This document shows positions 18,125 through 26,596 of a stretch of 64,000 nucleotides of DNA, in pieces. Location of the stretch: the NCBI GenBank assembly GCA_028710605.1, contig JAQTTU010000002.1, positions 1 to 64,000 of the forward strand, written 5' to 3'. The stretch is from Sideroxydans sp. (GTDB taxonomy: Bacteria > Pseudomonadota > Gammaproteobacteria > Burkholderiales > Gallionellaceae). Position numbers and translations under genes: made by a program. The stretch's first letter is position 1, and each line of letters opens with the position of its first letter. The notes below the pieces were generated by a model. The model was not told the DNA's origin. It saw only the letters and a program-made list of their open reading frames with translations, and searched no databases.

Positions 18125-19192
18125 ATGAAACAAAATATCTTTCGCTTTGCCGCAACACTCCTGTTACTCGTAAGCACGACAGGACAAGTGCTAGCCCAAG
18201 CACCCGCCCCAGCCACTGGAATACGCATTCTGGTTTACGGCATTCACTATGGAGGCAACCTCGTCTATAACTACAAAGTGATCAATAACGGCGATGCCCC
18301 GTTCAATAATTTTACTATTGGTGGTTTTTTTGATATTGCCGAAGATTACGAATACCCCCAACTCACCCGACTGCCATTGGGTTGGAAATATGGTCGGGAA
18401 GGGGAGACAGGTACGGCAATCATCCTCGATCCGGCAAGCACCCGCCAGCCAGCATACTGGACAGCGCACGTCTTTTGCCAGCAGGATGCCGGTGATAACT
18501 ATTACTTGAATTGGTATTCCACTCGTGGTCCAGGAGATGTGTCAAACGCAATCCGCCCAGGTCAAACTCTCGCCGGATTCAGCGTTACGATTCCCTTGGA
18601 AGATAGTAATCTCTCATTACCTGCCGTCACTGGGCAACCTGTATTTACAGGCCCGGATGAAAAATATGTAAAGGGTAATTTCAAAGTAGGACTGTTTCGT
18701 GGAGATACGCACCAAGAAGTTTGGGGCACGCTCGAACGCGAAGACACCACCCCGCCCACGCTCACCGTCACGCTAAGTCCCAATGTCCTGCGCACCACTG
18801 AAAAAATGGTGCCCATCACCGCCACCATCACCGTGAAGGACGACCTCGATCCCGCGCCTGCTGTCGTGCTCGAATCGATCATGGTGAACGAACCGTTTGA
18901 TAAGGATGATGCAAAAGGTGCAGAACCCGGAACTGACGACCGCCAGTTCATGCTCAAGGCCGACCGCCACTTAAAGGCGGGACGGATATACACCGTGACC
19001 TATTCCGCAACCGACGGTACGGGCAACAAAACCACGGCCTCAGCCACCGTGACCGTGCCGCACGACCAGAGTGACAAGGAACGAGACGACAAAGGCAAAG
19101 GCGACGGAAAGAAGGACGAACGCAAGGACGGCAAGTCGGATAAAGGTGACGGAAAGAATTCCGAGAACAAGCCCGCCTGGAAGTTCTGGTAG
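18125..19192 (+). CDS. Secreted Ig-like protein with charged C-terminal tail (copy 2)
   Basis: 355 residues from ATG 18125 with an AAGGAG ribosome site, 18 bp after the M15-like gene. Signal peptide ends near GQVLAQA. The N-domain is clearly divergent from copy 1 (IHYGGNLVYNYKVINN, PGQTLAGFSVTIPL), while the C-terminal Ig-like strands, the Lys/Asp-rich tail and WKFW are almost identical. The divergence here parallels that in the C-terminus of the upstream protein, consistent with a matched pair. Family not recognised. Confidence 0.75.
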   Translation: MKQNIFRFAATLLLLVSTTGQVLAQAPAPATGIRILVYGIHYGGNLVYNYKVINNGDAPFNNFTIGGFFDIAEDYEYPQLTRLPLGWKYGREGETGTAIILDPASTRQPAYWTAHVFCQQDAGDNYYLNWYSTRGPGDVSNAIRPGQTLAGFSVTIPLEDSNLSLPAVTGQPVFTGPDEKYVKGNFKVGLFRGDTHQEVWGTLEREDTTPPTLTVTLSPNVLRTTEKMVPITATITVKDDLDPAPAVVLESIMVNEPFDKDDAKGAEPGTDDRQFMLKADRHLKAGRIYTVTYSATDGTGNKTTASATVTVPHDQSDKERDDKGKGDGKKDERKDGKSDKGDGKNSENKPAWKFW

Positions 19193-19604
19193 TTGATATT
19201 GATCCGGCACTCAAACAGTATCGCTTTCGTCATTCCCGCGAAGGCGGGAATCCAGCAAAGAAAACCACCCGCGAAGCGGACAAGTGCTTGGTTTTGTCCC
19301 GCTTCGCGGGGGAGTATTCATTCAACTGGATACCCGCCTTCGCGGGTATGACGTGCTACTTCATTCGTGCCGGATCAATAGGATTGCAGCAAAGTCACGC
19401 GATTCTCTAAACGAAGAGTCGCGCGAGAAATCATCAGAGAGCAGCGAACCCCATCGCCGAAGTTACGAACGATGGGGTTCGCATTGCTCCACCCGTCTGC
19501 GAAAGATCACCTTGGCGCAAAGTCAGTAAATACGGGCATCTACACGCATCGCATGATGTAGATCGCCTATTGGCGAGCGTTCCCGGGGAGGTGGGTATAG
19601 AAAT
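19193..19604 (+). other. Spacer: MITE plus third duplication border
   Basis: This 410-bp gap holds the MITE, a 140-bp copy of the sequence that follows the first cassette (19381-19522) and the third border repeat (19523-19588). It ends directly at the stop of the convergent glycosyltransferase. No gene is supported. Confidence 0.7.
19199..19378 (+). mobile_element. 180-bp MITE with 12-bp terminal inverted repeats and TA duplication
   Basis: TTGATCCGGCAC at 19199-19210 is mirrored by GTGCCGGATCAA at 19367-19378, and TA flanks both sides (19197-19198, 19379-19380). The equivalent site in the first cassette (16311-16325) reads AGTTGATAGGATTG, with a single TA and no element, so the empty site is visible in the same window. 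TA duplication points to an IS630/Tc1-mariner-type transposase acting in trans; none is in the window. The interior holds an inverted pair of ATTCCCGCGAAGGCGGG-type sequences. Confidence 0.85.
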
Positions 19605-20444
19605 TCAACTCAGCGCGCGCTTCAATCTGCTGCGCAGCAACTGCCAGCGCAATTCGCGCGTGTCTTCCGGTTCATCCAGCCGCAATCCGGTGGCGATCTT
19701 TCCGCGCCGCAGGTAATAGTGGTCGAACACCGATTGGCGCATGCCCCATTTGTGCAGGAACTGTTTTGCGCCATCGTTCTTTTTCACCTTGCCGGTGGAT
19801 TTGCACTGGAAGTGATACACCAGCGAATCGCCCACGCCGAGAAACACGCGGCATCCCGCGTGCCACAGTTTCATGGAAAAGTCGTTGTCGCTACTCATGC
19901 CGGGCGACAATTCGCTGCTGTAGCCGCCCACCTTGAACCACCAGACTTTGCTCACCAGCGTCGGTGGCCAGGTCGCGCCGCACCAGTCCGCTTTGCGGTG
20001 CTGCGCCAGTTCGGCCAGCAATCTGGACTCTTCAAAATGCTCGGTGTCCGTGCCGTAATTGCCCACGCTTACGCAGGGATTGCCGGTATCGCGCGGCTCT
20101 ATCATGGTGCCGGACAACATGAACAGATCGGTATCCAATAGCTTGAGCTTTTCAACCAGTGCGGTGTCCCAGCCCGGACAGCAATACATGTCGTCGTTCA
20201 AATACAAAATGTAATCCTGCATGGCATGCATCGCCGCTTCGTTTACCGCCAGACAGATGCCGACGTTATCCGGCGATGAAGTATGGGTGATGCCCTGTGC
20301 GCGCACCCACGCCAGCGTGCCGTCGCTGCCGTCGTTCACATGCACGATGATCTGGTGAGGATAGGCGGAATTTTGGCGGATGCTGCGCACGCACAGTTGC
20401 AGCAGCGCGAGATTGTTCCAAGTGGGGATGATGATGGAAAACAT
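19605..20444 (-). CDS. Family 2 glycosyltransferase
   Basis: 279 residues on the minus strand, convergent with the secreted cassette. N-terminal FSIIIPTWNNLALLQLCVRS and the acidic LYLNDDMYCCPGWD motif identify a GT-A transferase; the C-terminal part has WWFKVGGYSSELSPGMSSDNDFSMKL, typical of the galactosyl/rhamnosyl-like GT2 subgroup. The only LPS gene here in this orientation, and divergent from the next transferase. Its substrate is unknown. Confidence 0.85.
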   Translation of the reverse strand: MFSIIIPTWNNLALLQLCVRSIRQNSAYPHQIIVHVNDGSDGTLAWVRAQGITHTSSPDNVGICLAVNEAAMHAMQDYILYLNDDMYCCPGWDTALVEKLKLLDTDLFMLSGTMIEPRDTGNPCVSVGNYGTDTEHFEESRLLAELAQHRKADWCGATWPPTLVSKVWWFKVGGYSSELSPGMSSDNDFSMKLWHAGCRVFLGVGDSLVYHFQCKSTGKVKKNDGAKQFLHKWGMRQSVFDHYYLRRGKIATGLRLDEPEDTRELRWQLLRSRLKRALS

Positions 20445-20594
20445 GTTTTTCTCGGTATGTGGGTTTGCCGGTCGCGTTCATGCATCGCTTTCCCCGGAAA
20501 TTTGGGGCTCGCTTGATATACTAGCGATGTAAAAATTTCAGCCGGATGTTTCAAAGCGCATTCTATATCGATGCACCATCATTTCAGAGACAGC

Positions 20595-21644
20595 ATGAAA
20601 ATAATTCATATCGTGAGGCGTTACGGACCGGTGGGCGGCATGGAGCGTTACGTGTGGGAGACCACCCTCGAACTGGCGAAACTCGGGCATCAGGTGCAAG
20701 TGATCTGCGAACGCCTCACCGCCGAAAAACCGCAAGGTATCGAAGTACACGAACTGGGGACAATGGCTTATCGTCCGCGCTGGCTGTATTACTGGCGCTT
20801 TGGTCGCCGCGCGCAAAACTGGTTGCGTGCGCATCCGCAACCCGGCTGGTTGGTGCACAGCAACGAGCGTATCGGCATGCACGATGTCACTACTTTCCAC
20901 GGTCCGCCCTTCGCCACGGTGCGCGACAAACCCTGGTGGAAAAAAATATCGTTGCGCGTGGCGATGCAGCTTTTCATGGAGCGCCGCGAATTGCGCGTGG
21001 CGCAGTTCATAGCCCCCAACTCGGAAATCATTGCGCGCCAATTGGCGCACTACTATCCAGAATACGCGCGCAAGCTCACGCAGCCGGTAGTGCCCGGCGT
21101 GCTGCCGGGCGCGATGCGCACGCCGCACGCCGTGCCGAAAGACGGCGGCATCGTCGGTTTCGTTGGCAAGGAATGGAAACGCAAAGGCTTGCCGCTGGCG
21201 GTAGAGATCGTCGCGCAATTGCGCCGCACACGTCCGCTGCTTCAGCTGTGGGTAATCGGGCCGGACGAAAGCGAAGTGAAGCATTTGTTTGCCGACTGGC
21301 AGGGCGGCTATCGCTTGTTCGGCTGGCGCAGCAATTCTTCGCACTTCGAACAGATTGACGTGCTGCTGCATCCGGCGAAAGCTGAGCCTTACGGCATGGT
21401 GATTAGCGAAGCGATGGCGGCGCGCGTGCCGGTGGTGGTGTCCGCCGCCTGCGGCGCGGCAGCTCAGGTGAGTGCGGCGGCAGGCGAAGTGGTTGCGCTG
21501 GATGCTCCGATACAGCAATGGGCGGATGCCGTCGCCGGACAACTGGATCGTACAGAAGCAGTGCCTGCTTTTGTGCGCGGATGGGATGTGGTGGCGCATG
21601 AGTATGAGACAATTTACCGACAAATTTCCCAAGGAAACGTATGA
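20595..21644 (+). CDS. Family 4 glycosyltransferase (LPS assembly)
   Basis: A GT-B enzyme of 349 residues: MKIIHIVRRYGPVGGMERYVWE at the N-terminus is the glycine loop of the acceptor domain; GIVGFVGKEWKRKGLPLAVEI and the EX7E-type region AEPYGMVISEAMAARVPVVVS form the donor site. I chose ATG 20595, where homology starts; ATG 20571 would add eight residues without a ribosome site. It overlaps the next gene as ATGA and heads a four-gene run (transferase, transferase, ligase, apaH). Confidence 0.87.
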   Translation: MKIIHIVRRYGPVGGMERYVWETTLELAKLGHQVQVICERLTAEKPQGIEVHELGTMAYRPRWLYYWRFGRRAQNWLRAHPQPGWLVHSNERIGMHDVTTFHGPPFATVRDKPWWKKISLRVAMQLFMERRELRVAQFIAPNSEIIARQLAHYYPEYARKLTQPVVPGVLPGAMRTPHAVPKDGGIVGFVGKEWKRKGLPLAVEIVAQLRRTRPLLQLWVIGPDESEVKHLFADWQGGYRLFGWRSNSSHFEQIDVLLHPAKAEPYGMVISEAMAARVPVVVSAACGAAAQVSAAAGEVVALDAPIQQWADAVAGQLDRTEAVPAFVRGWDVVAHEYETIYRQISQGNV

Positions 21645-22507
21645 AAGTCAGCGGGTTCACCTTTATTCGTAACGGCAATATTTTGGGTTACCCCTTCGTG
21701 CAAAGCATCCAGTCCGCGCTGTCGATCTGCGATGAATTCGTGGTGGCGGTGGGCGCATCGGACGATGACACCTTGCAGGCGCTGCAAGCGATTAACGATC
21801 CCAAACTGCGCATCATTCAGACCACTTGGAACGAAAAGGTGGCGGATCGCGGATTTGTGTATGGTCAGCAGAAGATGATCGCGCAGTACAACTGCACCGG
21901 CGACTGGGCCTTTTATCTGGAGGGTGACGAACTATTGCACGAGGCCGAATTGGAAACTTTGCGTTCCGCCATGCAACGCCATCTGGACAATCCGCAAGTC
22001 GAGGCGCTGGCCTTCGATTACTACCATTTTTACGGCAGCCCGGAGTGGATCGCCGTCGGCACAGCAGGCTATCGTCAGGCACCGCGCATCATCCGCAACT
22101 CGATACGCAGCATTGCGCCGGACGGTTTGTTTTTCGTGGTGCTGGATCACAACAAAAAGGGACGTTATCCGCGCGCCGCGCTGACCGGTACACACATCTA
22201 CCACTACGGCGCAGTGCGCAGCGTAGCCAGCATGAATGAAAAAAATCAGCGGGTGGCCAAGTATTGGGGCAAGCAGCCCGAGGTGTTTGCCTACAACCAG
22301 ATCGACCCTTATGAACTGGTGCCGTTCACCGGCACGCATCCGGCAGTGATCCAGCCGTGGCTGGCAAGCGCTGCCGCCGAACAGCATTTCACGCCCGATG
22401 CCAACCATGTTCCCAGCAAGCGCCAGAAGCGCCACCGTCTGCGCATGCAGCTGGAAAAATTGCTGGGCATGGACTTGAGCAAGAAACACTTCACGCTCGT
22501 CAAATGA
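21641..22507 (+). CDS. Family 2-like glycosyltransferase
   Basis: 288 residues. Begins MKVSGFTFIRNGNILGYPFVQSI, and has VAVGASDDDTLQAL and the acidic YLEGDELLHEAEL segment, all seen in a GT2-like group common in LPS loci. Coupled to both neighbours by ATGA overlaps (21641 and 22504). Sugar unknown. The protein is intact with a positively charged C-terminus (KRQKRHRLRMQLEKLL), consistent with peripheral membrane association. Confidence 0.82.
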   Translation: MKVSGFTFIRNGNILGYPFVQSIQSALSICDEFVVAVGASDDDTLQALQAINDPKLRIIQTTWNEKVADRGFVYGQQKMIAQYNCTGDWAFYLEGDELLHEAELETLRSAMQRHLDNPQVEALAFDYYHFYGSPEWIAVGTAGYRQAPRIIRNSIRSIAPDGLFFVVLDHNKKGRYPRAALTGTHIYHYGAVRSVASMNEKNQRVAKYWGKQPEVFAYNQIDPYELVPFTGTHPAVIQPWLASAAAEQHFTPDANHVPSKRQKRHRLRMQLEKLLGMDLSKKHFTLVK

Positions 22508-23691
22508 ATGTATTCCAGACCAGAATGAACACCGCCACCCAAGCGCTGGGTGTGCTGATGTTATTCGTGCTCATATTCCCGACTGCGCTGGTCAATGTCG
22601 TGCTGTTGCTGCTGCTTATCAGTTATTTCGCTTCCGGCTGCTATGCCGAGAAGTGGCAACGCATGCGCGCCAATCCGGTGGCGAACGCCTCGCTGTTATT
22701 GTTTGCGCTATTCGTGCTAGGCATGGTTTATTCGCCGGTGAATTTTGTGGAGGCGCTGGATTATCTGAACAACTATCGAGAACTAGTGCTGTTGCCGATA
22801 GCCATCACGGTATTCAATCAAGCTCATTGGCAGCGTCGGGCATATTACGCATTCCTGGCGGCTATTGGCGTGGCCGTGCTGGCCTCCTTCGCCATGCGTC
22901 TTGGCTGGCTTCCTCCCGGCCCGCCGGAGCAGGATTGGGTCCCGTTCAAAGGCCGCATTGCCTACGGATTTTTTCTGGCCTATGCAATTTATCTGATGTT
23001 GCACCACGCCGCTCAGTCCGAGACCAATAAGCAAAAATTATTATGGGCTGGCTTCGCCGCCGTGAGCAGTCTCGACTTGCTGTATCTGGTCTCGGGTAGA
23101 ACGGGGCACAGCGTATTTGCTGCGCTGTTACTGCTGTTGCTCGCGCAGTACCGCGTGCAAGCGAAAAAACACTGGCTCGTGATTTTTCTGGCACTGGCTA
23201 TAATTTCCGGCACTGTCATTGCCACCTCATCGGCGATTCAAAGCCGCGAAGGCGATATGCAAACGCTTGCAACAAAGCCCCAAGACTCTTCCATCGGGCT
23301 GCGCCTGATCTTCTGGCAAACCAGTTTGCGCATCATTGCCGATCACCCGTTGCTGGGTGCGGGCACGGGCAGTTTCGCACATGAGTATTCTTCTCACGCC
23401 GGCGAATACGCGAGCCTGAATGCGGATAACCCGCACAACGAATACCTGATTATCGCCGCGCAACTCGGGCTGCTCGGCTTGCTCGGCTGGTTATGGTTGC
23501 TCTACAGCCAGTTCAAACTTTCCGGGCAGTTACCGCCGCTGTACAGCGTGGCGGCGCAGGGACTGGTGGTGGCGATGGCCGTGGGCTGTCTGTTCAATTC
23601 TTTTTTGCGAGATCACGGTGAAGGGCATTTCTATGCCATCTATGCGGGGCTGCTCTTTTCCACTTTCGCGCCCGAGCAGAAGGCGGCCTGA
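22504..23691 (+). CDS. waaL: O-antigen ligase family protein (WaaL-like)
   Basis: 395 residues with about 11 membrane spans and the Wzy_C signature near the end ([11 protein letters not shown], then [20 protein letters not shown]). Ligases move the finished O chain from undecaprenyl diphosphate to lipid A-core in the periplasm; a Wzy polymerase shares this fold and cannot be excluded, especially as no separate Wzy was seen. ATG 22504 overlaps the previous stop; the stop TGA shares a base with the apaH ATG. Confidence 0.82.
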   Translation: MNVFQTRMNTATQALGVLMLFVLIFPTALVNVVLLLLLISYFASGCYAEKWQRMRANPVANASLLLFALFVLGMVYSPVNFVEALDYLNNYRELVLLPIAITVFNQAHWQRRAYYAFLAAIGVAVLASFAMRLGWLPPGPPEQDWVPFKGRIAYGFFLAYAIYLMLHHAAQSETNKQKLLWAGFAAVSSLDLLYLVSGRTGHSVFAALLLLLLAQYRVQAKKHWLVIFLALAIISGTVIATSSAIQSREGDMQTLATKPQDSSIGLRLIFWQTSLRIIADHPLLGAGTGSFAHEYSSHAGEYASLNADNPHNEYLIIAAQLGLLGLLGWLWLLYSQFKLSGQLPPLYSVAAQGLVVAMAVGCLFNSFLRDHGEGHFYAIYAGLLFSTFAPEQKAA

Positions 23692-24512
23692 TGGCAACTT
23701 ACGCGGTTGGCGACATTCAAGGCTGCTACAACGAGCTGCGGCAATTGCTGGAGCAGGTCAAGTTCGACCCCGCGCATGACCGCCTTTGGTTCGTTGGAGA
23801 TCTGGTCAATCGCGGGCCGGACTCGTTGCAGGTACTGCGCTTCGTGAAATCGTTGGGCGAGCGCGCCATCACCGTGCTGGGCAATCATGACTTGCATTTG
23901 CTGGCGGTGGCAGAAGGTGCGGCGGAGCTGCACCACAGCGATACGTTGGATGAAGTGCTGAATGCTCCCGACCGCGACGAGCTGCTCTTTTGGTTGCGCC
24001 AGCAACGCTTGCTGCATTGTGAGAACGGGTTTGTTCTTGTCCATGCCGGGCTGCTGCCGCAATGGACGGTGGCTCAAGCCGCCGCGCTGGCGCGCGAAGT
24101 GGAATCTGCGTTGCGCGGGAATGATTACGCCGATTTTTTTTCGCGCATGTACGGCAACAATCCGCACGGCTGGAGCGACGACCTTGCCGGAGCCAAACGC
24201 CTGCGCGTCATCACCAATGCCTTCACGCGTTTGCGTATTTGCGATGCGCAAGGCGAAATGGAGTTCAGGTTCAAAGGCGAAGTGGAAAAAATTCCTGCCG
24301 GCTACATGCCGTGGTTCGATGTGCCCGGGCGCAACAGCCGGGATGCCATCGTCATTTTCGGCCACTGGTCGGCGCTGGGATTGAAAGTCACGCCCAATGC
24401 CATTGCGCTGGATACCGGCTGTTTGTGGGGAGGCCCGATGACCGCGTTTCGGCTTGAAGACGGACAACTGTTTCAAGTAAGCTGCAACAGTCCGGTGGCG
24501 AAAAACTGGTAG
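23691..24512 (+). CDS. apaH: Symmetrical bis(5'-nucleosyl)-tetraphosphatase
   Basis: 273 residues of the PPP metallophosphatase family; splits Ap4A into two ADP and removes Np4 caps from RNA. Metal motifs are complete: [10 protein letters not shown] (residues 7-16), [10 protein letters not shown] and GNHDLH. Later FGHWSALG and LDTGCLWGG match ApaH. It starts at the last base of the ligase stop. A housekeeping gene; its place behind waaL looks like chance operon membership. Confidence 0.96.
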   Translation: MATYAVGDIQGCYNELRQLLEQVKFDPAHDRLWFVGDLVNRGPDSLQVLRFVKSLGERAITVLGNHDLHLLAVAEGAAELHHSDTLDEVLNAPDRDELLFWLRQQRLLHCENGFVLVHAGLLPQWTVAQAAALAREVESALRGNDYADFFSRMYGNNPHGWSDDLAGAKRLRVITNAFTRLRICDAQGEMEFRFKGEVEKIPAGYMPWFDVPGRNSRDAIVIFGHWSALGLKVTPNAIALDTGCLWGGPMTAFRLEDGQLFQVSCNSPVAKNW

Positions 24513-24548
24513 TGCCGAATCAACCGGAAAAACGCAGTTGGGGCATTT

Positions 24549-24602
24549 GTAGGTGCGAATTCATTCGCACGCTCGATGAGTTATGTGCGAATGAATTCGC
24601 AC
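24549..24602 (+). repeat. GTAG-type REP pair (REPIN)
   Basis: GTAGGTGCGAATTCATTCGCAC, a short spacer, then GTGCGAATGAATTCGCAC; the outer CTAC of the right arm is missing. GTAG-headed palindromes are the hallmark of REPs mobilised by RAYT (TnpA_REP) transposases. Between apaH and infA. Confidence 0.85.
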
Positions 24603-24613
24603 TTGCATTGGGA

Positions 24614-24874
24614 TCAGTATCTGCGTTTGGGCGGCGGCATGGATGTTCCGCGACCTTCGATGTGGCGGAACGTAATGCGTCCTTTGCTCAGATCGTAGGG
24701 TGAAAGCTCCAGCGACACCTTGTCACCCGCGATGATGCGGATGTGATTTTTCTTCATCTTGCCTGCGCTGTAAGCCAGCAGTTTGTGGCCGTTCTCCAGT
24801 GTCACGCGATAACGCGAGTCGGGCAGAACTTCATCCACCACGCCGCTCATTTCAATAATTTCTTCTTTGGCCAT
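24614..24874 (-). CDS. infA: Translation initiation factor IF-1
   Basis: 86 residues, one S1/OB domain: [39 protein letters not shown] and [22 protein letters not shown]-1 binds the 30S A site. The tail PPPKRRY and 86-residue length match the extra IF-1 of many Betaproteobacteria, distinct from the shorter form in the ribosomal-protein operon. A GAGGG ribosome site precedes the ATG. A cold-shock gene lies upstream on the same strand, separated by a terminator. Confidence 0.95.
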   Translation of the reverse strand: MAKEEIIEMSGVVDEVLPDSRYRVTLENGHKLLAYSAGKMKKNHIRIIAGDKVSLELSPYDLSKGRITFRHIEGRGTSMPPPKRRY

Positions 24875-24902
24875 GATGTGCCCTCAAAGGAAAGTAAAAG
24901 AA

Positions 24903-24930
24903 AAAAGCCCGGCTCGTGCCGGGCTTTTTC
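24903..24930 (-). terminator. Intrinsic terminator between cspA and infA
   Basis: AAGCCCGGC, loop TCGT, GCCGGGCTT, with runs of A and T on the two sides, so it can act in both directions. It ends transcription from the cold-shock gene before infA. Confidence 0.85.
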
Positions 24931-24968
24931 CGGTAGGACTGACGGCACGGATTACGGGCACGCCCGTT

Positions 24969-25060
24969 CCCTCACCTCAATCCTCTCCCGCATGAAGCCC
25001 CTCTCTCTAACTCTCTCCCGCAAGCGGGAGAAAGAACAAACGTGAAAGACAATCTTCAAT
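24969..25060 (+). repeat. Dispersed 'CCCTCTCCC' repeat
   Basis: CCCTCACCTCAATCCTCTCC, then CTCTCTCTAACTCTCTCCCG, then CAAGCGGGAG, then CGTGAAAGACAATCTTCAAT. Related units occur at 32511 (gcvT), 46629 and 47656 (leuS), 51451 (uvrD), 59318 (polA) and 63619. The copy in uvrD shares even the trailing AATCTTCAAT part, which shows the mobile unit is longer than the palindrome. Confidence 0.8.
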
Positions 25061-25123
25061 TCTGGGGCGAGGAGGCAAACGAACGCTACGCGAGCTTTTA
25101 ATTATCCACGCCAGTCCGGCCGA

Positions 25124-25330
25124 TTAGTCAGCGCCGCGAATGTTCGACGCTTGCTGACCCTTGGGGCCAGCGACGATGTCGAAGCTGACTTGTTGACCTT
25201 CGGTCAGGGTCTTGAAACCCGAACTTTGGATCGCGGAAAAGTGGGCGAAAAGATCATCGCCGCCATTGGAGGGAGTGATGAAGCCGAAGCCCTTGGAATC
25301 GTTGAACCACTTTACTGTACCTGTTGCCAT
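25124..25330 (-). CDS. cspA: Cold-shock protein, CspA family
   Basis: 68 residues, one cold-shock OB domain: [17 protein letters not shown] with RNP1 KGFGFI, and RNP2 DLFAHFSAI. Binds single-stranded RNA/DNA and melts RNA structure. I chose the ATG at 25330 because AGGAGA lies 8 bp upstream and the family starts [10 protein letters not shown]; an upstream extension of 11 residues is not conserved. Confidence 0.95.
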   Translation of the reverse strand: MATGTVKWFNDSKGFGFITPSNGGDDLFAHFSAIQSSGFKTLTEGQQVSFDIVAGPKGQQASNIRGAD

Positions 25331-25536
25331 TTTGAGTCTCCTGAAAAAAATAAATGAGGACATAGCCCCGAACTAGGGCGATGGTCAAGACGACAAAATG
25401 ATGAAGGGAGAAATACCGAGTAAAGCGGGCACTGAACCGAACAGCAACGACAGACTTGAAAATCGCTGGCGCGCACTATGGGGGATAACGCGGGTAATAG
25501 CAAACTAAATTATCAAAAAACGCGGTTGCGATGTTT

Positions 25537-25590
25537 TGTAGGAGCGAGCTTGCCCGCGAAAGCGCTTTCGCGGGCAAGCTCGCTCCTACA
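25537..25590 (+). repeat. Perfect 54-bp GTAG-type REPIN
   Basis: TGTAGGAGCGAGCTTGCCCG and its exact complement meet at the centre; the entire unit is self-complementary. It lies 16 bp after the carbohydrate kinase stop and could form a stable hairpin in either transcript. Confidence 0.92.
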
Positions 25591-25606
25591 AAAACATAAT
25601 GGTTGT

Positions 25607-26545
25607 TTACAACGTGATGCGCGAACCGAAATGCTGTTGGTACAGCCCTGCCAATTCCGCGCGGGTGTATTTGTGGTTCTGTCCGCCCCGGCTGGAGATT
25701 TTGAGCGAGCCCATCAGCGAAGCCAAGCGTCCCGTGGTTTCCCAATCCCAGCCTTGTTGAATGCCGTGCAGTAAACCCGCGCGGTAGGCATCGCCGCAAC
25801 CTGTCGGGTCAACGATGGCTTTCGGTTTGGGTGTGGGGATGGCGATCTGTTTGCCGTCGGCGTAGATCAGCGAGCCGTCCGCGCCCAGCGTAACGATCAG
25901 CGCGGTGACGCGCTGCGCGATGTCGGTCAGCGATTTGCCGGTCTTGTCTTGCAGCATCTTGGCTTCGTAATCGTTGACGGTGACGTAGTTGGCTTGTTCG
26001 ATAAAGTCCAGCAGTTCGTTGCCGGAGAACATCGGCATGCCCTGACCCGGATCGAACACGAAGGGAATGTTGGCCTCGGCAAATTCGCGCGCATGGTTAA
26101 TCATGCCGTCGCGCCCGTCCGGCGACACGATGCCCAGCGTGACTTCCCTGGAGTCGCCCACATGGTTGAGATGCGACATGCTCATCGCGCCGGGATGAAA
26201 CGCGGTGATCTGGTTGTCGTCGAGGTCGGTGGTGATGAACGCCTGCCCGGTGAAATTGCCGGAGACGTGGCGCACATGCGTTTGCGCCAAGCCGAGGTTT
26301 TCCAAACGCTGGGCGTAGGGCGCGAAGTCGTCGCCCACGGTCGCCATGATCAGCGGATGGCCGCCCAGCAATTGCAGGTTGTAGGCGATGTTGCCCGCGC
26401 AGCCGCCGTATTCGCGGCGCATTTCCGGCACCAAAAAAGCGACGTTGAGAATGTGAATCTGCTCGGGCAGGATGTGTTTCTTGAACTGATCTTTGAACAC
26501 CATGATGGTGTCGTAAGCCATGGAACCGCAAATCAGAGTTTTCAT
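25607..26545 (-). CDS. PfkB-family carbohydrate/nucleoside kinase
   Basis: 312 residues of the ribokinase fold. GGCAGNIAYNLQLLGG is the first PfkB signature; VDPTGCGDAYRAGLLHG is the second, with the catalytic Asp and a GCGD anion hole in place of GAGD. Closest in feel to adenosine-kinase-like PfkB proteins of Betaproteobacteria; the substrate cannot be fixed. The gene stands alone on the minus strand. Confidence 0.85.
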   Translation of the reverse strand: MKTLICGSMAYDTIMVFKDQFKKHILPEQIHILNVAFLVPEMRREYGGCAGNIAYNLQLLGGHPLIMATVGDDFAPYAQRLENLGLAQTHVRHVSGNFTGQAFITTDLDDNQITAFHPGAMSMSHLNHVGDSREVTLGIVSPDGRDGMINHAREFAEANIPFVFDPGQGMPMFSGNELLDFIEQANYVTVNDYEAKMLQDKTGKSLTDIAQRVTALIVTLGADGSLIYADGKQIAIPTPKPKAIVDPTGCGDAYRAGLLHGIQQGWDWETTGRLASLMGSLKISSRGGQNHKYTRAELAGLYQQHFGSRITL

Positions 26546-26596
26546 TAGAGTGACCGATTAAATGGAGGACAGGTACGGATTATAAAGCGGCAGGAT

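Larger units (their letters stand above)
16461..19522 (+). repeat. Tandem duplication unit 2 (secreted two-gene cassette)
   Basis: Second unit of the duplication, about 90 bp longer than the first, mainly because it holds a 180-bp MITE while losing 49 bp of the heptamer tract. Divergence from unit 1 begins abruptly at 17467, inside the Cys-rich hinge codons of the M15-like gene, and fades by about 18935 within the second gene. The pattern of identical ends and a diverged middle suggests either cassette exchange or gene conversion of the flanks. Confidence 0.85.

Noticed and set aside
19229-19352. Rho-independent terminator after the second cassette
   Set aside because: The hairpins belong to the MITE core and have no T tract; termination there may occur but is not the reason for the structure.
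20538-21632. 364-residue open frame on the minus strand
   Set aside because: Antisense to a clear family 4 glycosyltransferase.
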